From: Streptomyces sp. BK208
GTDB taxonomy: Bacteria > Actinomycetota > Actinomycetes > Streptomycetales > Streptomycetaceae
Length of the DNA: 62,420 nucleotides
NCBI RefSeq assembly: GCF_004364245.1
Contig: NZ_SOAV01000017.1
Coordinates: forward strand, 1 to 62,420
Direction of reading: 5' to 3'
Shown here: positions 53,335 through 60,958 of the stretch, piece by piece
Layout: each line of letters starts with the position of its first letter
Position numbering within the stretch: the stretch's first letter is position 1
Position numbers and translations under genes: made by a program
The notes under the pieces: model-generated
Database searches by the model: none
What the model was told of the DNA's origin: nothing
The model's input: the letters and a program-made list of their open reading frames with translations, nothing else

Positions 53335-54839
53335 ACGGTGGCCTGCTCGTCGCCGGTACCACCTCAGACGCCGGGAAGAGCGTCGTCACCGCCGGCATCT
53401 GCCGCTGGCTGGTGCGCCAGGGCGTCAAGGTCGCCCCGTTCAAGGCGCAGAACATGTCGCTCAACTCCTTCGTGACCCGCGAGGGCGCCGAGATCGGCCG
53501 GGCCCAGGCGATGCAGGCCCAGGCCTGCCGGGTGGAGCCGACCGCGCACATGAACCCCGTGCTGCTCAAGCCCGGCGGGGAGCGGAGCAGTCAGGTCGTG
53601 CTGCTCGGCAGGCCCGTCGGCGAGATGAGCGCCCGCGGCTACCACGGTGAGCGCCAGGGGCGGCTGCTGGACACGGTGCTCGGCTCGCTGGCCGAACTGC
53701 GCGCCTCCTACGACGCGGTGATCTGCGAGGGGGCGGGCAGCCCGGCCGAGATCAACCTGCGGCGCACCGACATCGTGAACATGGGGATCGCCCGGGGCGC
53801 CGGACTCCCGGTCCTGGTCGTCGGCGACATCGACCGCGGGGGCGTCTTCGCCTCGTTCTTCGGCACGGTGGCGCTGCTGGCGCCCGAGGACCAGGCGCTG
53901 GTCGCCGGGTTCCTCGTCAACAAGTTCCGCGGCGACGTGTCGCTGCTGGAGCCGGGTCTCGACATGCTGCACGTCCTCACCGGGCGGCGGACGTACGGCG
54001 TGCTGCCCTTCCGGCACGGGCTCGGCATCGACGAGGAGGACGGGCTGCGCGTGTCCCTGCGCGGGACGGTGCGGGAGTCGTCCGTCGCCCCGCCGGTCGG
54101 CGAGGACGTGCTGCGCGTCGCCGTCTGCGCCGTCCCGCTGATGTCCAACTTCACGGACGTGGACGCGCTGGCCGCCGAGCCGGGCGTCGTGGTGCGGTTC
54201 GTGGACCGGCCGGAGGAACTGGCCGACGCCGACCTGGTGATCGTGCCGGGGACGCGCGGGACGGTACGCGCGCTGGAGTGGCTGCGGGAGCGGGGGCTGG
54301 CGGACGCCGTCGTCCGGAGGGCCGCCGAGGGGCGGCCGGTGCTCGGGATCTGCGGCGGTTTCCAGCTCCTGGGCGAGCACATCGAGGACGAGGTCGAGTC
54401 GCGTGCCGGACACGTGGACGGCCTCGGACTGCTGCCCGTGCGGGTGCGGTTCGCGCGGGAGAAGACCCTCACCCGGCCGGTGGGCGAGGCCCTCGGCGAG
54501 CGTGTCGAGGGGTACGAGATCCACCACGGGGTCGCCGACGTCACGGGCGGTTCCCCCTTCCTGGACGGGTGCCGGGTCGGCCAGACCTGGGGCACGCACT
54601 GGCACGGTTCGCTGGAGTCGGACGGCTTCCGGCGGGCCTTCCTGCGCGAGGTGGCCGGCGCCGCGGGCCGCCGCTTCGTGCCGGCCCCCGACACCTCGTT
54701 CGCCGCGCTCCGCGAGGAGCAGCTCGACCGGCTCGGCGACCTGATCGAACAGCACGCGGACACCGACGCGTTGTGGCGGCTCATCGAGTCCGGCGCGCCG
54801 CGAGGACTGCCCTTCGTTCCACCGGGAGCGCCCGCATGA
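53331..54839 (+). CDS. cobQ: Cobyric acid synthase
   Basis: The 502-residue enzyme amidates four side chains of adenosylcobyrinic acid a,c-diamide using glutamine. It has an N-terminal P-loop-like domain (GTTSDAGKSVVTAGICRWL, KAQNMSLNS, ICEGAGSPAEINLR) and a C-terminal GATase_3 domain with the nucleophile in GICGGFQLLGEHI and a His near HWHGSLESDGFRRAFL. The length is standard. The ATG overlaps the cbiB stop, and its own stop overlaps the next short frame (ATGA). Confidence 0.95.
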   Translation: MNGGLLVAGTTSDAGKSVVTAGICRWLVRQGVKVAPFKAQNMSLNSFVTREGAEIGRAQAMQAQACRVEPTAHMNPVLLKPGGERSSQVVLLGRPVGEMSARGYHGERQGRLLDTVLGSLAELRASYDAVICEGAGSPAEINLRRTDIVNMGIARGAGLPVLVVGDIDRGGVFASFFGTVALLAPEDQALVAGFLVNKFRGDVSLLEPGLDMLHVLTGRRTYGVLPFRHGLGIDEEDGLRVSLRGTVRESSVAPPVGEDVLRVAVCAVPLMSNFTDVDALAAEPGVVVRFVDRPEELADADLVIVPGTRGTVRALEWLRERGLADAVVRRAAEGRPVLGICGGFQLLGEHIEDEVESRAGHVDGLGLLPVRVRFAREKTLTRPVGEALGERVEGYEIHHGVADVTGGSPFLDGCRVGQTWGTHWHGSLESDGFRRAFLREVAGAAGRRFVPAPDTSFAALREEQLDRLGDLIEQHADTDALWRLIESGAPRGLPFVPPGAPA

Positions 54840-55156
54840 GCATCGCGAGCACCGTGCTGTCGCCCTCGACGGCCGGCACGACGGCCGGCACGGACCTGCC
54901 GGCGGCCCGCGCGTCGGACGCGGCCCACCGGCTCGGCGGGGGCGCCTTCGGAAGGGCGGGCGCCGAGTACGTCCTCGCCCCGGAGGACCGGGACCGCATG
55001 GAGGCGTCCGGCCCGTGGGCGCCGGGCGGCATCACCGAGCGGCTGCCCCAGGCCGCCGGACCGGGCCTGTGGGCCGAACCGGACGCGCGGACGCCGGAGC
55101 GGCCGCGCGCCACCTATCTGGAGCCAGAGGGCGACTTGGAGGGCGACGACAAGTGA
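54836..55156 (+). pseudogene. cobN: Internally deleted relic of cobaltochelatase gene cobN
   Basis: The 106-codon frame resembles only the two ends of CobN. Residues about 6-32 (STVLSPSTAG then GTDLPAARASDAAHRL) recall the CobN N-terminus (STVLLLSTADTDLLAARASG type), and about 44-106 (EYVLAPEDRDRMEASGPW, then GITERLPQAAGPGLWAEP and ATYLEPEGDLEG) recall its C-terminus, where homologues have N-P-W-A-L, R-L-L, L-E-R-L-R and Y-L-E-L-E-G-D-L. Several Leu are changed to Pro. About 1,100 codons are missing between. ATGA/GTGA overlaps with cobQ and the chelatase gene are retained. The comparison is from memory; the fold cannot insert cobalt. Confidence 0.75.
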
Positions 55157-57216
55157 GTATCCCGTTCCCGTTCACGGCCGTCGTGGGTCAGGACGACCTG
55201 CGACTCGCGCTGCTGCTGAACGCCGTGTCCCCGGCGGTCGGCGGTGTGCTGGTCCGGGGGGAGAAGGGCACGGCGAAGTCCACCGCGGTGCGAGCGCTGT
55301 CGGCGCTGATGCCCCGGGTGGACGTCGTCTCCGGGTGCCGCTTCTCCTGTGATCCCGACTCCCCCGACCCGGGCTGCCCGGACGGCCCGCACACACCGGG
55401 CGCCTTCGCCTCGCGTCCGGCGCGCATGGTGGAGCTGCCCGTCGGCGCCTCCGAGGACCGGCTGGTGGGCGCCCTCGACATCGAACGGGCGCTCGCCGAG
55501 GGCGTGAAGGCCTTCGAGCCGGGCCTGCTGGCCGACGCGCACCGCGGCATCCTCTACGTCGACGAGGTCAACCTGCTCCACGACCACCTGGTCGATCTGC
55601 TCCTCGACGCCGCCGCGATGGGCGCCTCCTACGTCGAGCGCGAGGGTGTGTCGGTGCGGCACGCCTCGAAGTTCCTGCTGGTCGGCACCATGAACCCCGA
55701 GGAGGGCGAGCTGCGTCCGCAGTTGCTCGACCGGTTCGGGCTGACGGTGGAGGTCGCGGCCTCGCGCGAACCCGACCAGCGCGTGGAGGTCGTACGGCGA
55801 CGGCTCGCCCACGACGACGACCCGGCCGGTTTCGCGGCGCGCTGGGCCGACGAGGAGGCCGCCGTACGGGCGCGGATCGCGGCGGCGCGGGAGCTGCTGC
55901 CGTCGGTGCGCCTGGGCGACGGGGCGTTGCGGCAGATCGCGGCGACCTGTGCCGCCTTCGAGGTGGACGGCATGCGGGCCGACATCGTGATGGCCCGGAC
56001 GGCGACCGCGCTGGCGGCGTGGGCCGGCCGGACGGACGTGCTCGCGGAGGACGTGCGGCAGGCGGCGCTGCTGGCGCTGCCCCACCGGCGGCGGCGCAAT
56101 CCCTTCGACGCGCCGGGGCTGGACGAGGACAAGCTGGACGAGACGCTGGAGGAGTTCGGCGGGCAGGACGAGCCCGACGGGGGCGGGGACGGTCCCGACG
56201 GTGACGGTGACGGTGACGGGGGCGACGACGATCCCGGGCCCGGTGGCGGCCCCGGTGGGCAGCCCGACCCCGACGACGGCCCGCAGGGCGACGGTGACGC
56301 GGCCGCGCGTCCCGAGACCGGGGAAGCCGGCGAGGGCGGGGAGCCGCAGCCGGGCGGGGTTTCCGGTGAGCAGTCCCCCGTGCGGGCCGCGGAGCCGTTC
56401 CGGACCAGGGTGCTGAGCGTGCCGGGTCTCGGCGAGGGCGCCGCCGGGCGCCGTTCGCGGGCGCGGACCGAGCACGGCCGGACCACCGGGGCCCGCCGAC
56501 CGCAGGGGGCTCTGACCAAGCTGCACCTGGCCGCGACCGTGCAGGCGGCGGCGCCGCACCAGCGGGCGCGGGGACGGTCGGGGCGGGGCCTGGTCGTGCG
56601 CCGGGACGATCTGCGGCAGGCCACTCGTGAGGGGCGCGAGGGCAATCTCGTGCTCTTCGTCGTCGACGCCTCGGGGTCGATGGCCGCGCGGCAGCGGATG
56701 GGCGCCGTCAAGGGAGCCGTGCTGTCGCTGCTGCTGGACGCCTACCAACGGCGGGACAAGGTGGGGCTGGTGACCTTCCGGGGCACGGCCGCCGACGTGG
56801 CGCTGCCGCCGACCTCTTCGGTGGACGCGGCGGCGGTCCGGCTGGAGTCGCTGCCGACCGGGGGACGTACGCCGCTGGCCGCCGGACTGCTGCGCGCCCA
56901 CGAGGTGCTGCGGGTGGAGCGGCTCCGGGACCCGGCACGGCGGGCGCTGGTGGTGGTGGTGACGGACGGGCGGGCCACCGGTGGTCCGGAACCCGTCGCG
57001 CTGGCCTCGCGGGCGGCGCGGCTGTTCGCCGCCGACGGGGTCGCCTCCGTGGTCGTGGACTGCGAGTCGGGGCCCGTGCGGCTCGGGCTCGCGGGGCGGC
57101 TCGCGGGGGAGCTGGGCGGTACGGCGGTGACGCTCGACGAGCTGCGGGCCGATTCGATCGCCGGTCTGGTGAAGGACGTTCAGGGCAGCGGACAGCACAA
57201 CAGGAGGGTCGCGTAA
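55153..57216 (+). CDS. Fused ChlI-ChlD-type chelatase ATPase subunit
   Basis: The 687-residue protein joins an AAA+ ChlI/BchI-like ATPase (residues about 1-330; Walker A GEKGTAKST, GALDIERALAEG, Walker B ILYVDEVNLL, sensor NPEEGELRPQLLDRFGL) through an acidic Asp/Gly-rich linker (about 335-425) to a ChlD/von Willebrand A domain (about 490-670) with the MIDAS motif VVDASGSMAARQ. Such proteins power metal insertion by a large H-type subunit, here expected to be CobN. As cobN is reduced to a relic next door, this protein has no obvious partner in the window. GTG 55153 overlaps the preceding stop. Confidence 0.9.
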   Translation: MSIPFPFTAVVGQDDLRLALLLNAVSPAVGGVLVRGEKGTAKSTAVRALSALMPRVDVVSGCRFSCDPDSPDPGCPDGPHTPGAFASRPARMVELPVGASEDRLVGALDIERALAEGVKAFEPGLLADAHRGILYVDEVNLLHDHLVDLLLDAAAMGASYVEREGVSVRHASKFLLVGTMNPEEGELRPQLLDRFGLTVEVAASREPDQRVEVVRRRLAHDDDPAGFAARWADEEAAVRARIAAARELLPSVRLGDGALRQIAATCAAFEVDGMRADIVMARTATALAAWAGRTDVLAEDVRQAALLALPHRRRRNPFDAPGLDEDKLDETLEEFGGQDEPDGGGDGPDGDGDGDGGDDDPGPGGGPGGQPDPDDGPQGDGDAAARPETGEAGEGGEPQPGGVSGEQSPVRAAEPFRTRVLSVPGLGEGAAGRRSRARTEHGRTTGARRPQGALTKLHLAATVQAAAPHQRARGRSGRGLVVRRDDLRQATREGREGNLVLFVVDASGSMAARQRMGAVKGAVLSLLLDAYQRRDKVGLVTFRGTAADVALPPTSSVDAAAVRLESLPTGGRTPLAAGLLRAHEVLRVERLRDPARRALVVVVTDGRATGGPEPVALASRAARLFAADGVASVVVDCESGPVRLGLAGRLAGELGGTAVTLDELRADSIAGLVKDVQGSGQHNRRVA

Positions 57217-57815
57217 TGCCACAGGGGAAGCCGAGTGTCGTACCGGACGACGGACTGACGACCCGGCAGCGGCGCAACCGGCCGCTGGTGTTCGTGCACA
57301 CGGGGGTCGGGAAGGGCAAGTCCACCGCCGCCTTCGGGCTGGCGCTGCGGGCCTGGAACCAGGGGTGGCCGATCGGGGTGTTCCAGTTCGTCAAGTCGGC
57401 GAAGTGGAAGGTCGGTGAGGAGAACGCCCTGCGGGTGCTGGGCGCGTCCGGGGAGGGCGGCACCGTCGACTGGCACAAGATGGGCGAGGGCTGGTCCTGG
57501 GTCCAGCGCGACCAGCAGCAGGACAACGAGGAGAAGGCCCGGGAGGGCTGGGAGCAGGTCAAGCGCGACCTGGCCGCCGAGACGTACAAGCTGTACGTGC
57601 TGGACGAGTTCGCCTACCCGCTGCACTGGGGGTGGATCGACACCGACGAGGTGGTCTCCGTGCTGCGCGACCGGCCCGGCACCCAGCACGTCGTGATCAC
57701 CGGGCGGAACGCACCCGCCGCCCTGGTGGACTTCGCCGACCTCGTCACCGACATGACCAAGGTCAAGCACCCGATGGACACCGGCCAGAAGGGGCAGAGG
57801 GGCATCGAGTGGTGA
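57216..57815 (+). CDS. cobO: Cob(I)yrinic acid a,c-diamide adenosyltransferase
   Basis: The 199-residue BtuR/CobO-type enzyme transfers adenosine from ATP to the cobalt of corrinoids. The phosphate loop is HTGVGKGKSTAAFGLALRAW; QGWPIGVFQFVKSAKWKVGE and LYVLDEFAYPLHWGWID follow in the expected order. The ATG overlaps the chelatase stop (TAATG), and its stop overlaps cobB. It also serves corrinoid salvage, so it can remain useful if de novo synthesis is lost. Confidence 0.94.
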   Translation: MPQGKPSVVPDDGLTTRQRRNRPLVFVHTGVGKGKSTAAFGLALRAWNQGWPIGVFQFVKSAKWKVGEENALRVLGASGEGGTVDWHKMGEGWSWVQRDQQQDNEEKAREGWEQVKRDLAAETYKLYVLDEFAYPLHWGWIDTDEVVSVLRDRPGTQHVVITGRNAPAALVDFADLVTDMTKVKHPMDTGQKGQRGIEW

Positions 57816-59170
57816 CCTCCGCCGCCTCCGCCGTGCCCCGGCTGGTCGTCGCCGCCCCCTCGTCGGGCAGCGGCAAGACCACCGTCGCCACCGGCCTGAT
57901 GGCCGCGCTCACGGGGCGCGGGCTCGCGGTGTCGCCGCACAAGGTCGGGCCCGACTACATCGATCCCGGCTACCACGCGCTCGCCACCGGACGGGTGGGG
58001 CGCAACCTCGACGCGTACCTGTGCGGGCCCGAGCTGGTCGGGCCGCTGTTCCTGCACGGGGCGCGCGGGTGCGACATCGCGGTCGTCGAGGGCGTGATGG
58101 GGCTGTACGACGGGGCGGCGGGCGAGGGCGAGCTGGCGTCCACCGCGCAGGTCGCGAAGCTGCTCGGCGCGCCGGTGGTGCTGGTGGTGGACGCCTCGGC
58201 GCAGTCGCGGTCGGTGGCGGCGCTGGTGCACGGGTTCGTGAGCTGGGACCCGGAGGTGCGGGTCGGTGGCGTGATCCTCAACAAGGTCGGGTCGGACCGG
58301 CACGAGGTGATGCTGCGGGAGGCGATGGAATCCGTCGGGGTGCCGGTGCTCGGGGTGTTGCGGCGGGCGCCGCAGGTGGCTGTGCCGTCGCGGCACCTGG
58401 GTCTCGTCCCCGTCGCCGAGCGGCAGAGTGCGGCGGTGGACGCCGTCGCGGCGATGGCGGCGCAGGTGGCCGACGGGTGCGATCTGGAGGCGCTGGTCCG
58501 GCTGGCGCGCGGTGCGGGGCCGCTGGGTGCCACGGCCTGGGAGGCGGGTGAGGCGCCGGACGGGACCGGGACGCGGGTCGCCGTCGCCGCCGGCGCGGCC
58601 TTCACCTTCTCCTACGCCGAGCACTCCGAGCTGCTCACCGCCGCCGGAGCCGAGGTCGTCCCCTTCGATCCGCTGCGGGACGAGGAACTGCCCGAGGGGA
58701 CCGCGGGGCTCGTCGTCGGGGGCGGGTTCCCGGAGATGTACGCCTCCGAGCTGTCCGCCAACGAGCCGCTGCGCAAGGCCGTCGCCGAGCTGGCGCTGAG
58801 CGGTGCTCCCGTGGCCGCCGAGTGCGCGGGGCTGCTGTACCTGAGCCGGGAGCTGGACGGGCTGCCGATGTGCGGGGTCCTGGACGCCACCGCGCGGATG
58901 TCGCAGCGGCTGACGCTGGGCTACCGGGACGCGGTGGCCGTGTCCGACAGCGTGCTGGCCGGCGCGGGGACCCGGATGCGGGGGCACGAGTTCCACCGGA
59001 CGGTCGTGGAGCCGGGGGCCGGGGCGGCGCCGGCCTGGGGGATGCGGACGCCCGAGCGACGCGTCGAGGGATTCGTCGAGCGCGGGGTGCACGCGAGCTA
59101 TCTGCACACGCACTGGGCGGCCGAGCCGGGTGTCGCCCGTCGGTTCGTGGAGAGGTGCCGCACGTCGTGA
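57812..59170 (+). CDS. cobB: Cobyrinate a,c-diamide synthase
   Basis: The 452-residue enzyme amidates the a and c side chains of (hydrogeno)cobyrinic acid. N-terminal dethiobiotin-synthetase-like domain with APSSGSGKTTVATGLMAAL, HKVGPDYIDPGYH, VEGVMGLYDG; C-terminal GATase with AECAGLLYLSREL (Cys) and a His in ASYLHTHWA. Length and order are normal. GTG 57812 overlaps the cobO stop. It is the last rightward gene before convergent ZIP. Confidence 0.95.
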   Translation: MTSAASAVPRLVVAAPSSGSGKTTVATGLMAALTGRGLAVSPHKVGPDYIDPGYHALATGRVGRNLDAYLCGPELVGPLFLHGARGCDIAVVEGVMGLYDGAAGEGELASTAQVAKLLGAPVVLVVDASAQSRSVAALVHGFVSWDPEVRVGGVILNKVGSDRHEVMLREAMESVGVPVLGVLRRAPQVAVPSRHLGLVPVAERQSAAVDAVAAMAAQVADGCDLEALVRLARGAGPLGATAWEAGEAPDGTGTRVAVAAGAAFTFSYAEHSELLTAAGAEVVPFDPLRDEELPEGTAGLVVGGGFPEMYASELSANEPLRKAVAELALSGAPVAAECAGLLYLSRELDGLPMCGVLDATARMSQRLTLGYRDAVAVSDSVLAGAGTRMRGHEFHRTVVEPGAGAAPAWGMRTPERRVEGFVERGVHASYLHTHWAAEPGVARRFVERCRTS

Positions 59171-59268
59171 ACGGCGGGCCGACGGGGGTGCCGTACCCGT
59201 CGCCACTCGTCGCGCCCGCCCGGCGCGGGGGCGGGCGGGGCGGGGCAGCCGTGAGCGGCCCGGGGCCC

Positions 59269-59997
59269 TCAGTCGGCGATGCCGACCACCAGCCAGATGA
59301 ACGCCGCGCCCGCGACCGTGCACAGCAGCGTCGAGCGGGCGGGGTGCTCGTGATGGGCCTCGGGGAGGATCTCGGCCGCCGCGAGGTAGAGCAGCACACC
59401 GCCGAAGAGGCCGAGGTAGGCGCCGAGCACGCCCTCCGGGATCGTGAAGAGGAGGGTGGAGGAGGCGCCGACGACGGGCGCCAGCGCGTCGGCCACCAGC
59501 ATCGCGACGGCGCGGCGGCGGGCGTTGCCGTACAGGCTGGTCAGTGTGTAGGTGTTGAAGCCGTCCGCGAAGTCGTGGGCGATCACGGCCATGGCCACCG
59601 CCGCGCCCATGCCGCCGCCGACCTGGAAGGCAGCGCCGATCGCCACGCCGTCCATGGCGCTGTGGCCGACCATCGCGGCCGCGGCCGTCAGGCCGACCTC
59701 GGGCGAGCGGTGGCCGTGCTCGTCGCCGCCGTGCGCGGCCCGGCGCGCCGCCAGCAGGCGTTCCACCAGGTGCGCGAGCAGGAAACCGGCGACGAAGAGC
59801 AGCAGGGCGGCGGGCACGCCGAAGACCTCGTCCCCGGCGGCCTTCAGCGCCTCCGGCAGCAGGTCGAGGCCGACGACACCCAGCATCAGACCACCGGCCA
59901 GGCCCAGGACCAGGTGGCGCCGGTCGGTCACGCGCTGTGCCGTCCAGCCGCCGGCCAGCGTCATCAGGAACGCGCCGAGCGCGACGAAGACCGCCAT
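59269..59997 (-). CDS. ZIP-family metal transporter
   Basis: The 242-residue protein has about seven helices and ZIP signatures: helix IV MVGHSAMDGVAIGAAFQ and helix V VIAHDFADGFNTYTLT with the metal-binding His/Asp residues, and a His-rich loop (AAHGGDEHGHRS). ZIP proteins import zinc or other divalent metals; in a cobalamin cluster, cobalt uptake is a reasonable guess. It is on the minus strand and divergent from cobE. The ATG at 59997 is preferred to a much longer upstream frame. Confidence 0.88.
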   Translation of the reverse strand: MAVFVALGAFLMTLAGGWTAQRVTDRRHLVLGLAGGLMLGVVGLDLLPEALKAAGDEVFGVPAALLLFVAGFLLAHLVERLLAARRAAHGGDEHGHRSPEVGLTAAAAMVGHSAMDGVAIGAAFQVGGGMGAAVAMAVIAHDFADGFNTYTLTSLYGNARRRAVAMLVADALAPVVGASSTLLFTIPEGVLGAYLGLFGGVLLYLAAAEILPEAHHEHPARSTLLCTVAGAAFIWLVVGIAD

Positions 59998-60092
59998 GCG
60001 CCCTTGGTATCCGATCACACCGGGTTCAGGCGCGTACGACAGCGGCAACCGCAGTAAATATGCGCAGGATGCACAGGAGAGGACCGCACGCC

Positions 60093-60686
60093 ATGCCTTA
60101 CGGGGTTCACGAGGTCGCCGGGACGTCCGGGGTTCCCGTGGAGTCGGCGGCTCCCGGCGCGGGGGCGCGGGCCGGCGGCCCGCCGTCCCTCGTCGTCGGG
60201 GTCGGCGCCTCCCGGGGTGCGCCGGTCGGTGAGGTGCTCGGGCTGGTGCGGGACACCCTGCGCGCGGCGGGACTGTCCGCCGCGTCGGTCGCCGAGCTGG
60301 CCACCGTGGACACCAAGGCCGGTGAACCCGGGATCGTCGGCGCCGCCGAGCGGCTGGGCGTGCCGCTGGTGGCGTACCCGGCCGGCGAGCTGGCGGGTGT
60401 CGAGGTGCCCCACCCCTCCGACGCCCCGCTCGCCACCGCGGGCACCCCGTCGGTCGCGGAGGCGGCGGCCCTGGTGCGCGGGGGCGAACTCCTGGTGCCC
60501 AAGCGGAAGTCGGCGGCAAATCCCGCGCGGGCGACCTGCGCGGTCGCGTCCCGCGTGCCCCGCGTGCCCCGCGCGTCCGAGGCAGCGGCAGCGGCGGCGG
60601 CAGGGGTGGAAATGGCGCAAGCGACGGAAGCGGCACAAGCGACGGAAGCGACCGATGCGGCCACGGCACCCGAGGAGACCCCGTGA
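60093..60686 (+). CDS. CobE/CbiG C-terminal-type cobalamin biosynthesis protein
   Basis: The 197-residue protein has a CobE/CbiG_C domain at about residues 30-140 (LVVGVGASRGAPVGEVLGLV, ELATVDTKAGEPGIVGAAERL, GVPLVAYPAGELAGVEVPHP, ELLVPKRKSA), which binds precorrin-type intermediates in the ring-contraction region of the pathway. The last 55 residues are low-complexity (Ala/Thr/Glu) and lack similarity; in many homologues the protein ends soon after the K-R-K-S motif. CAGGAGAGG precedes the ATG. It overlaps the next frame (GTGA). Confidence 0.8.
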   Translation: MPYGVHEVAGTSGVPVESAAPGAGARAGGPPSLVVGVGASRGAPVGEVLGLVRDTLRAAGLSAASVAELATVDTKAGEPGIVGAAERLGVPLVAYPAGELAGVEVPHPSDAPLATAGTPSVAEAAALVRGGELLVPKRKSAANPARATCAVASRVPRVPRASEAAAAAAAGVEMAQATEAAQATEATDAATAPEETP

Positions 60687-60958
60687 CGGCCCCGCCCGCC
60701 CTGCTCGTCGCCGGGCACGGCACGCGGGACGGGGGCGGGGCCGATGTCCTGCTCGGCCTGGTGCGGGAGCGGCGCGAGGAGGCCGCCGGGTGCGGCCTGC
60801 GGATGCGTCGCGACGGCCGCGTGCACCGCGCCGCGCTGCCGGGGTGCGAGGAGGGGGTGGGGCTGCCGCGGCGGCCGCACTCCCACCCCGACGAGGACGG
60901 TGAACATCACCACGGGCACCATCACGGACATGGACACGCACATGCGCACGCACACTGA
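60683..60958 (+). pseudogene. cbiX: Internally deleted relic of sirohydrochlorin chelatase cbiX
   Basis: The 91-codon frame starts as a CbiX protein (TAPPALLVAGHGTRD, which contains the catalytic-type His of G-H-G-T-R-D) but jumps at about residue 20 to what looks like the CbiX C-terminus (DVLLGLVRERREEAAGCGLR, then RVHRAALPGCEEGVGLPRRP and a His-rich tail). Streptomyces CbiX has about 300 residues, and its C-terminus normally reads L-R-M-N-C-D-S-C-V-Y-R before I-A-L-P-G-F; here both cysteines are gone. About 200 codons are missing. The GTGA overlap and the His tail, which overlaps cobC, are kept. Comparison is from memory. Confidence 0.75.

Noticed and set aside
59998..60723. N-terminal extension of the ZIP gene over the cobE region
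   Set aside because: It is Pro/Arg-rich shadow of cobE; ZIP homologues start at the first membrane helix, as at 59997.
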